Of a stretch of 53,707 bases of DNA, positions 39,493 through 47,845 are shown piece after piece (position 1 is the stretch's first letter; every line of letters starts with the position of its first letter). Position numbers and translations under genes: made by a program. The notes beneath the pieces were generated by a model. The model did not search any database and had not been told where the DNA came from. It worked only from the letters and a program-made list of their open reading frames with translations. This DNA comes from Actinacidiphila acidipaludis (lineage in GTDB: Bacteria; Actinomycetota; Actinomycetes; Streptomycetales; Streptomycetaceae), in assembly GCF_019890725.1 (NCBI RefSeq), contig NZ_JAINZZ010000054.1, forward strand, positions 1 through 53,707. Direction: 5' to 3'.

Positions 39493-39795
39493 CCAGGCTC
39501 CTCGCGTTGCAGGTGCGGCCTTCGTGGCAGGCGCGCACAAGTGCTGGGCGCAGCCTGGCCATTGGTCATGGCACTAAGCAACCTGTCCGGCGTAATTCGT
39601 GAAACTTTTTGCCAACCGGAATCGGGGCGCCGCGCGGGAGGAGGGGGCGCGGAATCGCCCGGGAGGGCGGGAACGAACACGTCCCCGCCCCCCGGCACGG
39701 GGGACCGGGCGGACGGGGACTTCTGCGTTGCCGGACGGGGGACCGGCACCTACTGAGAGGGGTGCGGAGGGCCCAGGTGTGACGTGGTCCGGGAT

Positions 39796-39809
39796 GTGAC
39801 GTGCGTCAC
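39796..39809. promoter_or_regulatory. Crp-type site upstream of the wall hydrolase
   Basis: GTGACGTGCGTCAC is a perfect palindrome and fits the streptomycete Crp pattern GTG-N6-GNCAC. It is about 304 bp before the hydrolase start and just after the malic enzyme stop. The remaining gap (39493-39831) shows only a low-GC stretch near 39580-39620 with TTGGCA on the minus strand. Confidence 0.4.
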
Positions 39810-39831
39810 GGCCCGTCGGGTTGAGGGGCGG

Positions 39832-41043
39832 TCAGATCCGTGCGACGCCCTCGGCGCGGGCCGCGGCGGCCACCGCCGCCGTGACGGCGGGTGCCACCCG
39901 CGCGTCGAACGGGGACGGGATCACGCAGTCCGCCGACAGTTCACCGGCGACGACCGCGGCCAGCGCCTCGGCGGCGGCCAGCTTCATCCCCTCGGTGATG
40001 GCCGAGGCCCGCACCTGCAGCGCGCCGGCGAAGATGCCCGGGAAGGCCAGCACGTTGTTGATCTGGTTGGGGAAGTCGCTGCGGCCGGTGGCGACCACCG
40101 CCGCGTACTTGTGGGCCACGTCCGGGTGGATCTCCGGAGTCGGGTTGGCCATCGCGAAGATGAAGGCGCCCTGGGCCATCGAGGCCACCGCCTCCTCGGC
40201 CACCGTTCCGCCCGAGACGCCGATGAAGACGTCCGCGCCGGCCAGCGCATCCTCCAGCGAGCCGGTGAGACCGGTGGAGTTGGTGAACGACGCCAGGTCG
40301 CGCTTGACCGGGTTGAGGTCGTCACGGCCGCTGTGCACCACGCCCTTGCGGTCGGTGACCGCGACATCGCCGATCCCGGCCTCGACGAGGATCCGGGCGA
40401 TCGCCACGCCCGCCGCGCCCGCACCGGAGATGACGGCCCGCAGCCCGCCGAGCGGCCGGCCGGTCAGCGTGCAGGCGTTGCGCAGCGCGGCGAGCGTCAC
40501 GACGGCCGTGCCGTGCTGGTCGTCGTGGAAGACCGGGATGTCCAGGCGCTCCTTGAGGCGCTCCTCGATCTCGAAGCAGCGCGGCGCGGAGATGTCCTCC
40601 AGGTTCACCCCACCGAAGGACGGCGCGAGGCGGACCACGGTCTCCACGATCTCGTCCACCTCGGTGCAGGCCAGCGCGATGGGCACCGCGTCGACACCGC
40701 CGAACTGCTTGAACAGGATCGCCTTGCCCTCCATGACCGGCAGCGACGCCTCCGGCCCGATGTCGCCGAGACCCAGCACCGCGGTGCCGTCGGTGACGAC
40801 CGCCACCACCTTCGACTTCCAGGTGTAGTCGTGGACGAGTTCGGGCTTGTTGGCGATGGCCGTGCAGACCTCGGCCACTCCGGGCGTGTACGCCAGTGAC
40901 AGGTCGTCGGCGTCACGCACCGGCACCGTGGAGGCGACCTCCATCTTCCCGCCGCGGTGCAGCGCGAAGACCGGATCGATGGGGAACGTCTCCTGGGCTG
41001 CCTGGTCCGTGTCGGTCCGGGGATTAACGATCTCCGCTGCCAC
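39832..41043 (-). CDS. Malic enzyme (NAD(P)-dependent)
   Basis: 403 residues from GTG 41043 (VAAEIVNPRTDTD), preceded by an AAGGGG-type ribosome-binding site. Converts malate to pyruvate and CO2 and links the TCA cycle with storage lipid and antibiotic precursors. Motifs are SLAYTPGVAEVC, VVTDGTAVLGLGDIG, the metal-binding DDQHGTAVV and the nucleotide loop GAGAAGVAIARI. FAMANPTPEIHP is a further family block. The short (400-residue) form lacks the phosphotransacetylase domain. A longer frame to 41172 adds a non-conserved N-terminus. Confidence 0.93.
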   Translation of the reverse strand: MAAEIVNPRTDTDQAAQETFPIDPVFALHRGGKMEVASTVPVRDADDLSLAYTPGVAEVCTAIANKPELVHDYTWKSKVVAVVTDGTAVLGLGDIGPEASLPVMEGKAILFKQFGGVDAVPIALACTEVDEIVETVVRLAPSFGGVNLEDISAPRCFEIEERLKERLDIPVFHDDQHGTAVVTLAALRNACTLTGRPLGGLRAVISGAGAAGVAIARILVEAGIGDVAVTDRKGVVHSGRDDLNPVKRDLASFTNSTGLTGSLEDALAGADVFIGVSGGTVAEEAVASMAQGAFIFAMANPTPEIHPDVAHKYAAVVATGRSDFPNQINNVLAFPGIFAGALQVRASAITEGMKLAAAEALAAVVAGELSADCVIPSPFDARVAPAVTAAVAAAARAEGVARI

Positions 41044-41214
41044 TTTTTTGACCCCTTTGTCGGAATTGTTGAGGGAGAATACTCCTCGCGATGAGCGGAG
41101 GAGGTGGGCTCGGCGTCCGTGCCGCCAGGAACGATCGACCGTGGCGGGAGCCGGAAGCCAGGCGCGCCGCACGCACGCCGTGGGCCCCGGATGAGGGGTG
41201 AAGGACCCGTTCTA

Positions 41215-41232
41215 CCGGAAAGAGGTTTCCGG
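41215..41232. repeat. Palindrome CCGGAAA-GAGG-TTTCCGG
   Basis: Perfect 7-bp arms with a 4-base centre, in the 431-bp gap between malic enzyme and the amino-acid ABC operon. It may be an operator. TTGACA at 41344-41349 is a possible -35 for the ABC operon without a clear -10. No other gene is seen in the gap. Confidence 0.4.
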
Positions 41233-41474
41233 CGACGAGTGAAAGGTGATCGGAGGAAGACCGATCCGAAGCGGCGGCCCCATCGCGGTCCGGCCTTGGT
41301 GTACCGGCCCGATGGGAGCCCGGGGATCGCCCGTTATCCGATTTTGACACAACCGGGACCCTGACTGCGGCTGTCCGGATGGCAAGATGCACAGATCACA
41401 CAGGGTGGCGGTGCTCGAGGAAGCGCGCCGTGGCCCCTGCACGAACCACCCTCATTCCGCAGGAGGACACCGCG

Positions 41475-42452
41475 ATGAGCGCACGTACCACCCGGCGACC
41501 CGCCGCCTTCTCCCGTCTCGGCGCGGTCGCCGCCCTCGCGGTCGCCGGCACTCTGGTGATCACCGGGTGCGGTGACCAGACGAAGAAGGACAACGGCTCC
41601 GGCGCGGGCAGCAGCGCGGCGCCCAGCGGTTCCGCGAGCACCTCCTCGGGCAAGGCGCCGCTCTTCGACAAGCTGCCGAAGAAGTACCAGGACGCCGGGG
41701 TCATCAAGGTCGGCACCGACGCGTCGTACGCGCCCATGGAGCAGACCCAGAACGGCCAGATCGTCGGCATCGACCCGGACATCGCGCAGGCGCTGTCCAA
41801 GCAGCTCGGTGTGAAGTTCGAGTTCACCAACGGTCAGTTCGACGGTCTGATCACCTCGCTGTACACCGGCCGCGAGGACATCGTGATGTCGGCCATGAGC
41901 GACACCAAGGCGCGCCAGCAGGGCCTGGACGACAAGGGCAAGCAGGTCGGCAAGGGCGTCGACTTCGTCGACTACTACATGTCCGGTTCGTCCCTTCTGG
42001 TGAAGAAGGGCAACCCCAAGGGCATCAAGGCGCTCGCCGACGTCTGCGGCCAGACCGTCGCGGTCCAGCGCGGCACGATCTACGAGGACGCCTTCAAGAA
42101 GCAGAAGACGGCCTGCGGGTCCAAGGGCCTGACCATCCAGGCGTTCGACACCGACTCCGAGGCGCAGACCCGTGTCAAGGCCGGCGGCGCGGTCGCCGAC
42201 CTCAACGACACGCCGGTCGCCGCGTACATCGCCCAGAAGTCCGGCAACGGCAACGACTTCGAGGTGGCCGGCGACCCGGCCGACGCCGGACCGTTCGGCA
42301 TCGCCACCGACAAGGGCAACGCGCAGCTCCGGGACGCCCTGAAGGCGGCCATGGACGCGATCCTGGCGGACGGCTCGTACACCCAGGTGCTGCAGAAGTG
42401 GAACGCCTCCAGCGGTGCGATCAAGACCGTCACCGTCAACGGCGGATCCTGA
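41475..42452 (+). CDS. Amino-acid ABC transporter binding lipoprotein
   Basis: 325 residues from ATG 41475, with AGGAGG 8 nt upstream. Signal peptide with lipobox ITGC (cysteine 32) after LAVAGTLV. The family 3 (glutamate/polar amino acid) fold shows IKVGTDASYAPMEQTQNGQI, GIDPDIAQALSKQLGVKFEF and FDGLITSLYTGREDIVMSA. The specific amino acid cannot be fixed; glutamate/glutamine or arginine are typical. Serine-rich linker residues 40-55 tether the domain. First gene of a three-gene operon. Confidence 0.9.
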   Translation: MSARTTRRPAAFSRLGAVAALAVAGTLVITGCGDQTKKDNGSGAGSSAAPSGSASTSSGKAPLFDKLPKKYQDAGVIKVGTDASYAPMEQTQNGQIVGIDPDIAQALSKQLGVKFEFTNGQFDGLITSLYTGREDIVMSAMSDTKARQQGLDDKGKQVGKGVDFVDYYMSGSSLLVKKGNPKGIKALADVCGQTVAVQRGTIYEDAFKKQKTACGSKGLTIQAFDTDSEAQTRVKAGGAVADLNDTPVAAYIAQKSGNGNDFEVAGDPADAGPFGIATDKGNAQLRDALKAAMDAILADGSYTQVLQKWNASSGAIKTVTVNGGS

Positions 42453-42482
42453 CCGGACGGGCAGTGGTGAAGGGCAGTCGCC

Positions 42483-43424
42483 GTGACTGAAGTGACCGAC
42501 ACGTACGACAAGGGGAAGGGACCCGTCGCCACCGGGTCCCCCTACGAGGCGATCCGGGCCGTCCCGGTGCGCCACTACGGCCGCTGGGTCAGCGCCGTCG
42601 TGGTGGTGGCGCTGCTGGTCTGGCTGGGCTACGCGTTCTCGCAGGGCAACATCCTGTGGGGCACGGTCGGGGACAAGCTCTTCGACCACACCGTGATCCA
42701 GGGCGTCTGGCACACCATCCTCATCTCGGTGTGCGCGATGGCCATGGGCCTGGTGCTGGGTGTGCTCTTCGCGGTCATGCGGCTGTCGAAGAACCCGGTG
42801 ACCAGCGCGGTGTCGTGGCTGTACATCTGGTTCTTCCGCGGCACCCCGGTGTACGTGCAGCTGCTGATGTGGTTCAACCTCTCGTTGATCTTCCCGGTGA
42901 TCAACCTGATGCCGCTGTACAAGAACGACACCGTCGCAGTGATGACGCCCTTCGTCGCGGCCCTGCTGGGCCTCGGGCTCAACGAGGGCGCGTACATGGC
43001 CGAGATCGTCCGGGCCGGCGTGCAGTCGGTGGACTACGGCCAGACCGAGGCGGCGCACGCGCTCGGCATGACCGGTCCGCGGACGATGCGGCGGATCGTG
43101 CTGCCGCAGGCGATGCGGGTGATCATCCCGCCGACCGGCAACGAGTTCATCAACATGCTCAAGACCTCGTCGCTGGTGTCGGTGGTGCAGTACACCGAAC
43201 TGCTGCGGTCCACGTCGAACATCGGCAGCGACACCACGGCGATCATGGAGATGTACTTCGTGGCGTCGATCTGGTACCTCGTGCTGACCAGCGTCTTCAG
43301 CGTCGGCCAGTACTACGTGGAGCGCCGCTTCGCCCGCGGTTCGCTGCGTTCGCTGCCGCTCACCCCGTGGCAGAAGGTCCGGGCGAACCTGACCACCCTG
43401 CGCCGACCGAAGGTGGTGGCCTGA
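42483..43424 (+). CDS. Amino-acid ABC permease (HisM/GlnP type)
   Basis: 313 residues from GTG 42483 (MTEVTDTYDKG). Five to six membrane segments. The conserved loop is GLNEGAYMAEIVRAGVQSVD and QTEAAHALGMTGPRTMRRIV (EAA region). The N-terminal 50 residues include a cytoplasmic segment. It follows the binding protein by 30 bp and precedes the ATPase by 4 bp. A single permease may form a homodimeric channel here. Confidence 0.9.
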   Translation: MTEVTDTYDKGKGPVATGSPYEAIRAVPVRHYGRWVSAVVVVALLVWLGYAFSQGNILWGTVGDKLFDHTVIQGVWHTILISVCAMAMGLVLGVLFAVMRLSKNPVTSAVSWLYIWFFRGTPVYVQLLMWFNLSLIFPVINLMPLYKNDTVAVMTPFVAALLGLGLNEGAYMAEIVRAGVQSVDYGQTEAAHALGMTGPRTMRRIVLPQAMRVIIPPTGNEFINMLKTSSLVSVVQYTELLRSTSNIGSDTTAIMEMYFVASIWYLVLTSVFSVGQYYVERRFARGSLRSLPLTPWQKVRANLTTLRRPKVVA

Positions 43425-43428
43425 AGCG

Positions 43429-44196
43429 ATGAGTGTCCAGCCGATGGTGAAGGCGGAAGCCGTTCACAAGTCCTTCGGGGCCGCGCACATCCTCAAGGGG
43501 GTCGACCTGGAGGTCGCACCGCGTGAGGTGTTCTGCCTGATCGGCCCGTCCGGGTCGGGCAAGTCCACGTTCCTGCGCTGCATCAACCACCTGGAGCAGA
43601 TCAACGCCGGCCGGCTGTGGGTCGACGGCGAGCTGGTCGGCTACCGGCAGCGCGGCGACCGGCTGCACGAGCTGAAGGACCGCGAGGTCGCCGCCAAGCG
43701 CCGCGACATCGGGATGGTCTTCCAGCGGTTCAACCTGTTCCCGCACATGACGGCGCTGGAGAACGTCATGGAGGGGCCGGTCCAGGTCAAGCGGGAGAGC
43801 AAGGCCGTCGCCCGGGAACGGGCCAGGACCCTGCTCGACCGGGTGGGCCTGGGGGAGAAGGCGGGCAACTACCCCTCGCAGCTCTCCGGCGGTCAGCAGC
43901 AGCGGGTGGCCATCGCGCGGGCGCTGGCCATGGAGCCCAAGCTGATGCTCTTCGACGAGCCCACCTCGGCGCTCGACCCGGAGCTGGTCGGCGACGTGCT
44001 CGACGTCATGCGCGGGCTCGCCGAGGACGGTATGACGATGATCGTGGTGACGCACGAGATGGGGTTCGCCCGCGAGGTGGGGGACGCGCTGGTCTTCATG
44101 GACGACGGTGTCGTCGTGGAGTCCGGCCACCCGCGCGACGTGCTGGGCAATCCGCAGCACGAGCGCACGAAGTCCTTCCTATCAAAGGTACTGTGA
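43429..44196 (+). CDS. Amino-acid ABC transporter ATPase (GlnQ/HisP type)
   Basis: 255 residues. Walker A is GPSGSGKST, the signature is LSGGQQQRVAIARALAMEP, Walker B is LMLFDEPTSALDPELV, and the switch histidine is in VVTHEMGFA. The Q-loop is MVFQRFNLFPHMT. Last gene of the operon, 4 bp after the permease stop. ATG 43429. A strong terminator follows. Confidence 0.95.
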   Translation: MSVQPMVKAEAVHKSFGAAHILKGVDLEVAPREVFCLIGPSGSGKSTFLRCINHLEQINAGRLWVDGELVGYRQRGDRLHELKDREVAAKRRDIGMVFQRFNLFPHMTALENVMEGPVQVKRESKAVARERARTLLDRVGLGEKAGNYPSQLSGGQQQRVAIARALAMEPKLMLFDEPTSALDPELVGDVLDVMRGLAEDGMTMIVVTHEMGFAREVGDALVFMDDGVVVESGHPRDVLGNPQHERTKSFLSKVL

Positions 44197-44214
44197 CACC
44201 TCGTCAGCGAACAA

Positions 44215-44243
44215 GGGGGTGCGGGCCGGCTGCCCGCACCCCC
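44215..44243 (+). terminator. Terminator of the amino-acid ABC operon
   Basis: Perfect 12-bp stem (44215-44226 with 44232-44243) with a CGGCT loop, 19 bp past the ATPase stop. It also faces the methyltransferase gene and may work in both directions. Confidence 0.85.
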
Positions 44244-44285
44244 TCGTGCGTCCTTCCCGCGGACGTCTCCCGGGCCGGGTTCCGC

Positions 44286-45047
44286 TCAGCGCAGGGCCAG
44301 GACCAGCGCGTCCGACGGGGAGCTCCAGACCGTGCGGGCCTCGCCGAAGCCGGCGTCCACCAGGGCGGCGGCGTGCCACGCCGCGGACGGGGTGTCGCCG
44401 TCGGCGTGCTCGCCGTAGATCCGGAACCGCTCGGCGGTCGGCGCGGCGAGCGCCGGGTCGGCGGCGGCCAGTTGCCACCAGGCCTGCCAGTCGAGCACGC
44501 CGGCCGCCTTCTCCCGGTCCATCCGGGCGTGCCGCAGCGCCCGCTCGGCGGCGTTGATCCGGGGGGTCGCGGGGTCCGGCATGTGGTCGGCGTTCAGGAA
44601 CACCCCGCCGGGCCGCACCAGACCGGCGAGCTGCCCGTAGAGCACCCGCAGGTCGTCGGAGCGCAGCCAGTGCAGGGCGGTGGCGGTGAGCACCGCGTCG
44701 TACGCGGTGTGCGGCAGCAGGGCCGGCCAGCCGGGGTCCTTGAGGTCGGCGGTGACCAGGGTCACCCGCGGGTCGTCGCGGAAGTATCCACCGGCGATGG
44801 TGAGCAGCGCCGGGTCCAGGTCGACGCCGGTACTGGTGGCGTCGGGGAACCGGGCGAGGAGGCGGTCGGTGATACTTCCGGTACCGCAGGCGAGGTCCAG
44901 CACCCTGGGCGCGGGGCCCGCGGTCGCCTCGACCATGTCGAGCATCACCCGGAAGCGCTCCTCCCGGTCGGGCATGTACCACTCCTGCTGGCGGTCCCAG
45001 CTCTCCTGCCACGCCCGCCAGTCGGCCGCAGACACCGCGGATTCCAT
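44286..45047 (-). CDS. SAM-dependent methyltransferase (trans-aconitate-type)
   Basis: 253 residues from ATG 45047 (MESAVSAADWRAWQESWDRQ), with GGAG 6 nt upstream. SAM motif I is RVLDLACGTGSITDRLL; motif II follows at VTADLKDPGWPALLPH; TALHWLRSDDLRVLYGQLAG closes the fold. The class I methyltransferase with the HWL block recalls trans-aconitate 2-methyltransferase, but the substrate is not proven. A longer start at 45080 is open. The gene is divergent from the CGNR gene. Confidence 0.85.
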   Translation of the reverse strand: MESAVSAADWRAWQESWDRQQEWYMPDREERFRVMLDMVEATAGPAPRVLDLACGTGSITDRLLARFPDATSTGVDLDPALLTIAGGYFRDDPRVTLVTADLKDPGWPALLPHTAYDAVLTATALHWLRSDDLRVLYGQLAGLVRPGGVFLNADHMPDPATPRINAAERALRHARMDREKAAGVLDWQAWWQLAAADPALAAPTAERFRIYGEHADGDTPSAAWHAAALVDAGFGEARTVWSSPSDALVLALR

Positions 45048-45125
45048 GACACGCTCCGATCTGTAATACCCTGTAAGCACGTTCAGCCATTACCGAGCCT
45101 AGACCGCTCAGCGTAAGGACTTCAA

Positions 45126-45767
45126 GTGGAACTGGCCTATTACTCGGACTACGCGGTGCGTCTCGTCAACAGCGAGGAGCCCGAGCGGGGCACCGACGGC
45201 CTCACGTCGCTCGAGGCCGCCCGGGAGCTGTTCGGCGCCAGCACGCATCTGGCCTCCCGCGCGGCGGAGGCCGACGTCGCCCGGCTGCGCGCGGTGCGCG
45301 TCCGCCTGCGGGGCGTCTTCGAGGCCGCCGACGAGGGCGACGAGGTCCGCGCGGTGGACCTGCTGAACGCGCTGATGCTCGAGTTCCCGGTGAGCCCGCA
45401 GATCTCCGGCCACGACACCCTGGACGACGCCACCGGCCGGCCGGACTGGCACATGCACCTGGCCGACCACTCGGCCACCGCCGGCGCCGCCTACTCCGCC
45501 ATCGCCTGCATGGGCCTGGCCTTCCAGCTCACCACGCTGGGCGTGGACCGGCTGGGCATCTGTGAAGCGGCGCCGTGCCGCAACGCCTACGTCGACACAT
45601 CGACAAACCGGTCGCGCAGGTACTGCTCCGACCGCTGTGCGACACGGGCGAACGTCGCGGCCTACCGGGCCCGCAAACGCCTGGAGAACGAGCGGTCCGC
45701 CCTCAGCGGCCGCACGCAGGACGCCGCCCAGGAGGCCAGCCCCGCCACCCCGGTGACCGAGCGCTGA
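45126..45767 (+). CDS. CGNR zinc-finger protein (ABATE-domain)
   Basis: 213 residues from GTG 45126 (VELAYYSDYAVRLVNSEEPE). The N-terminal ABATE-like domain is followed by a C-terminal zinc finger: CEAAPC (C-x4-C) and CSDRC (C-x3-C), with RATRANVAAYRARKR-type basic residues. CGNR proteins are presumed DNA-binding regulators of stress genes. The last ~35 codons overlap the sodX 3' end by 106 nt in the opposite direction. Spacing to sodN shows no operon. Confidence 0.85.
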   Translation: MELAYYSDYAVRLVNSEEPERGTDGLTSLEAARELFGASTHLASRAAEADVARLRAVRVRLRGVFEAADEGDEVRAVDLLNALMLEFPVSPQISGHDTLDDATGRPDWHMHLADHSATAGAAYSAIACMGLAFQLTTLGVDRLGICEAAPCRNAYVDTSTNRSRRYCSDRCATRANVAAYRARKRLENERSALSGRTQDAAQEASPATPVTER

Positions 45768-46099
45768 ACCTTCTGCGGCGGCCGGAAGCGCGCGCGGGCC
45801 CGGGCCAGCACCAGCTCGTCCGGCACCGTGCCGAACTCCCGGCTGTCGTTCTCCACGAACGCGTTGTCACCCATCACCCACCAGCCGCCCTCGCGCCGTT
45901 CCACGGCACGCTTGACGATCAGCAGGTCCTGCTGCAGCGGGTGCCGCAGCACCACGACGTCACCCTCACGTACCAGCTCGGCACCGCTGCTGACCTTCTG
46001 GATCAGCAGCCAGTCCCCGTGCAGCAGCGTGGGCGCCATCGATGGGCCGGTGACCTCGACCAGTTGCCACGACAACCTGCCCCCCGCCTGCTCGCGCAT
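45662..46099 (-). CDS. sodX: Nickel superoxide dismutase maturation peptidase SodX
   Basis: 145 residues from ATG 46099, with GGGAGG 7 nt upstream. S26-type signal-peptidase fold. The catalytic serine is S20 in GPSMAPTL and the lysine is K63 in LLIVKRAVE; WWVMGDNAF is the third block. SodX removes the short N-terminal propeptide of SodN so that the new N-terminal His can bind nickel. It is divergent from sodN. Its 3' end overlaps the CGNR gene by 106 nt (convergent). Confidence 0.92.
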   Translation of the reverse strand: MREQAGGRLSWQLVEVTGPSMAPTLLHGDWLLIQKVSSGAELVREGDVVVLRHPLQQDLLIVKRAVERREGGWWVMGDNAFVENDSREFGTVPDELVLARARARFRPPQKVQRSVTGVAGLASWAASCVRPLRADRSFSRRLRAR

Positions 46100-46238
46100 C
46101 GTCCGCCTCCCGGTTCGTTCCTCCACCGCCCCCAGGGTGACACCAGACTTTTGGCCTAAGCCACCTGGGGCACCCGAGAAAACGACTCCTCCAGGGAGTA
46201 ATGTCCCACCTGAAAGACGATCACGAGGAAGGACAGCC

Positions 46239-46634
46239 ATGTTCACTCGCCTGTTCGCGCCCAAGGTGAAGGTAAGCGCCCACTGCGACCTGCCCTGCGG
46301 CGTGTACGACCCGGCCCAGGCCCGTATCGAGGCCGAGTCCGTCAAGGCGGTCCAGGAGAAGTACCAGGCCAACGAGGACGCGGACTTCCGCACCCGGGCG
46401 GTGCTCATCAAGGAGCAGCGTGCGGAGCTCGCCAAGCACCACGTCTCGGTGCTCTGGAGCGACTACTTCAAGGCCCCGCACTTCGAGAAGTACCCGCAGC
46501 TGCACCAGCTGGTCAACGACACCCTCAAGGCGCTCAGCGCCGCCAAGGCGTCGAACGACCCGGCGACCGGCCAGAAGGCGCTGGACCTGATCGCCGAGAT
46601 CGACAAGATCTTCTGGGAGACCAAGAAGGCCTGA
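46239..46634 (+). CDS. sodN: Nickel superoxide dismutase SodN
   Basis: 131 residues from ATG 46239, preceded by GAGGAAGGA. The first 14 residues (MFTRLFAPKVKVSA) are the propeptide removed by SodX. The mature protein begins HCDLPCGVYD, the nickel hook, with His1, Cys2 and Cys6 as ligands. It is a hexameric four-helix enzyme. In S. coelicolor it is made when nickel is present while sodF is repressed, and the 3'UTR of sodN yields the sRNA s-SodF. The divergent neighbour is sodX. Confidence 0.96.
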   Translation: MFTRLFAPKVKVSAHCDLPCGVYDPAQARIEAESVKAVQEKYQANEDADFRTRAVLIKEQRAELAKHHVSVLWSDYFKAPHFEKYPQLHQLVNDTLKALSAAKASNDPATGQKALDLIAEIDKIFWETKKA

Positions 46635-46678
46635 CCCGGCCTGTACCGGTCGTGCACGGGTCCTCCACCGGGCCCGCA

Positions 46679-46716
46679 CCGCCCCGAGGCGTGCGCACTG
46701 CCACGCAGCGGGGCGG
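46679..46716 (+). terminator. Terminator of sodN
   Basis: 8-bp stem CCGCCCCG/CGGGGCGG (46679-46686 with 46709-46716), with an inner GCGTG/CACGC hairpin. The 3'UTR upstream (46635-46678) is the place where the s-SodF sRNA would reside if kept. Confidence 0.65.
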
Positions 46717-46791
46717 TCATGCGTTCCGGGGGCGGCCGCGGGCGGTGCGCGTCACACCGCGCGGCGGTTCCGCGGTCACCGGCGGCGGTCG

Positions 46792-46797
46792 TAGGGT
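46792..46797 (+). promoter_or_regulatory. -10 box for leaderless mRNA of the MDR gene
   Basis: TAGGGT followed by 6 nt and ATG 46804, the pattern of leaderless streptomycete transcripts. Confidence 0.6.
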
Positions 46798-46803
46798 CGG
46801 GCC

Positions 46804-47766
46804 ATGTTTGCTGCCTACGCCGCGCGCATCGATGCCGAGCAACCGCTGAACGGGCTGGAGTTGGGGGAACGGCCGGCGCCGAGCGCCCGCGACGGCTGGT
46901 CCACCGTGACCGTACGGGCGGCCTCGCTCAACCACCACGACCTGTGGTCCCTCAAGGGCGTCGGACTGGGCGAGGAGAGCCTGCCGATGATCCTGGGCTG
47001 CGACGCGGCCGGGATCGACCAGGACGGCAACGAGGTCGTCCTGCACTCGGTGATCGGCCAGAGCGGGCACGGCGTCGGGCCGGACGAGAAGCGGTCCATC
47101 CTCACCGAGCGGTACCAGGGCACCTTCGCCGAGCAGGTCACCGTGCCGACCTGGAACCTGCTGCCCAAGCCGAAGGAGCTCAGCTTCGAGGAGGCCGCCT
47201 GCCTGCCCACCGCCTGGCTGACCGCCTACCGGATGCTGTTCACCAACGCGGGCGTGCGGCCCGGCGACTCCGTCCTGGTCCAGGGCGCCGGCGGCGGCGT
47301 CGCCACGGCCGCCATCGTGCTGGCCCGGGCCGGCGGCCTGCGGGTCTACGCCACCAGCCGGGACGCGGCCAAGCGGAAGCGGGCCGAGGAGCTGGGGGCG
47401 CACGGCGTCTTCGAGCCGGGCGCGCGACTGCCCGAGCGGGTGGACGCGGTGATCGAGACGGTCGGCGCCGCCACCTGGTCGCACTCGGTGAAGTCGCTGC
47501 GGCCGGGCGGCACGCTGGTGATCTCCGGTGCCACCAGCGGCCCGAACCCCCGGTCGGCCGAACTGACCCGGATCTTCTTCCTGGAGCTCAGGGTCGTCGG
47601 CTCGACCATGGGCGGCAAGGACGAACTCCAGGATCTGCTGTCGTTCTGCGCGGTCACCGGGGTGCGCCCGGTGATCGACTCCGTGCTGCCGCTGGACCGC
47701 GCCCGCGAGGGGTTCGAACGCCTCGCCGCCGGTGAGGTGTTCGGCAAGATCGTGCTGACGCCGTGA
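46804..47766 (+). CDS. MDR-superfamily quinone/alcohol-type oxidoreductase
   Basis: 320 residues. The N-terminal GroES-like domain has SLNHHDLWSLKGVGLGEE and the Rossmann loop is DSVLVQGAGGGVATAA. The catalytic zinc ligands of zinc alcohol dehydrogenases are absent, so a zinc-free quinone reductase-like or enoyl reductase-like role is likely. The coenzyme is probably NADPH (serine/arginine after the second strand, TSRDAAKRK). ATG 46804 follows TAGGGT by 6 nt, leaderless. The stop codon falls inside the first unit of a tandem repeat. Confidence 0.85.
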   Translation: MFAAYAARIDAEQPLNGLELGERPAPSARDGWSTVTVRAASLNHHDLWSLKGVGLGEESLPMILGCDAAGIDQDGNEVVLHSVIGQSGHGVGPDEKRSILTERYQGTFAEQVTVPTWNLLPKPKELSFEEAACLPTAWLTAYRMLFTNAGVRPGDSVLVQGAGGGVATAAIVLARAGGLRVYATSRDAAKRKRAEELGAHGVFEPGARLPERVDAVIETVGAATWSHSVKSLRPGGTLVISGATSGPNPRSAELTRIFFLELRVVGSTMGGKDELQDLLSFCAVTGVRPVIDSVLPLDRAREGFERLAAGEVFGKIVLTP

Positions 47767-47818
47767 CGCCGTGACGCCGTGACGCCGTGACGCCGTGACG
47801 CCGTGACGCCGTGACGCC
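47755..47818. repeat. Tandem repeat: GTGACGCC, seven perfect copies
   Basis: 47763-47818 holds seven perfect copies of GTGACGCC, plus a C-variant (CTGACGCC) at 47755-47762. The TGA stop of the oxidoreductase lies in the first copy. Because 8 is not a multiple of 3, the repeat places TGA in all three forward frames. It lies beyond the 3' end of the oppositely transcribed PadR gene. It could vary in copy number between strains. Confidence 0.95.
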
Positions 47819-47845
47819 CCGCGCGGGCACGGGGGACGGCCGCGG

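Noticed and set aside
47755..47818. CRISPR array
   Set aside because: The repeat is 8 bp, contiguous, with no spacers, and no cas gene is seen.
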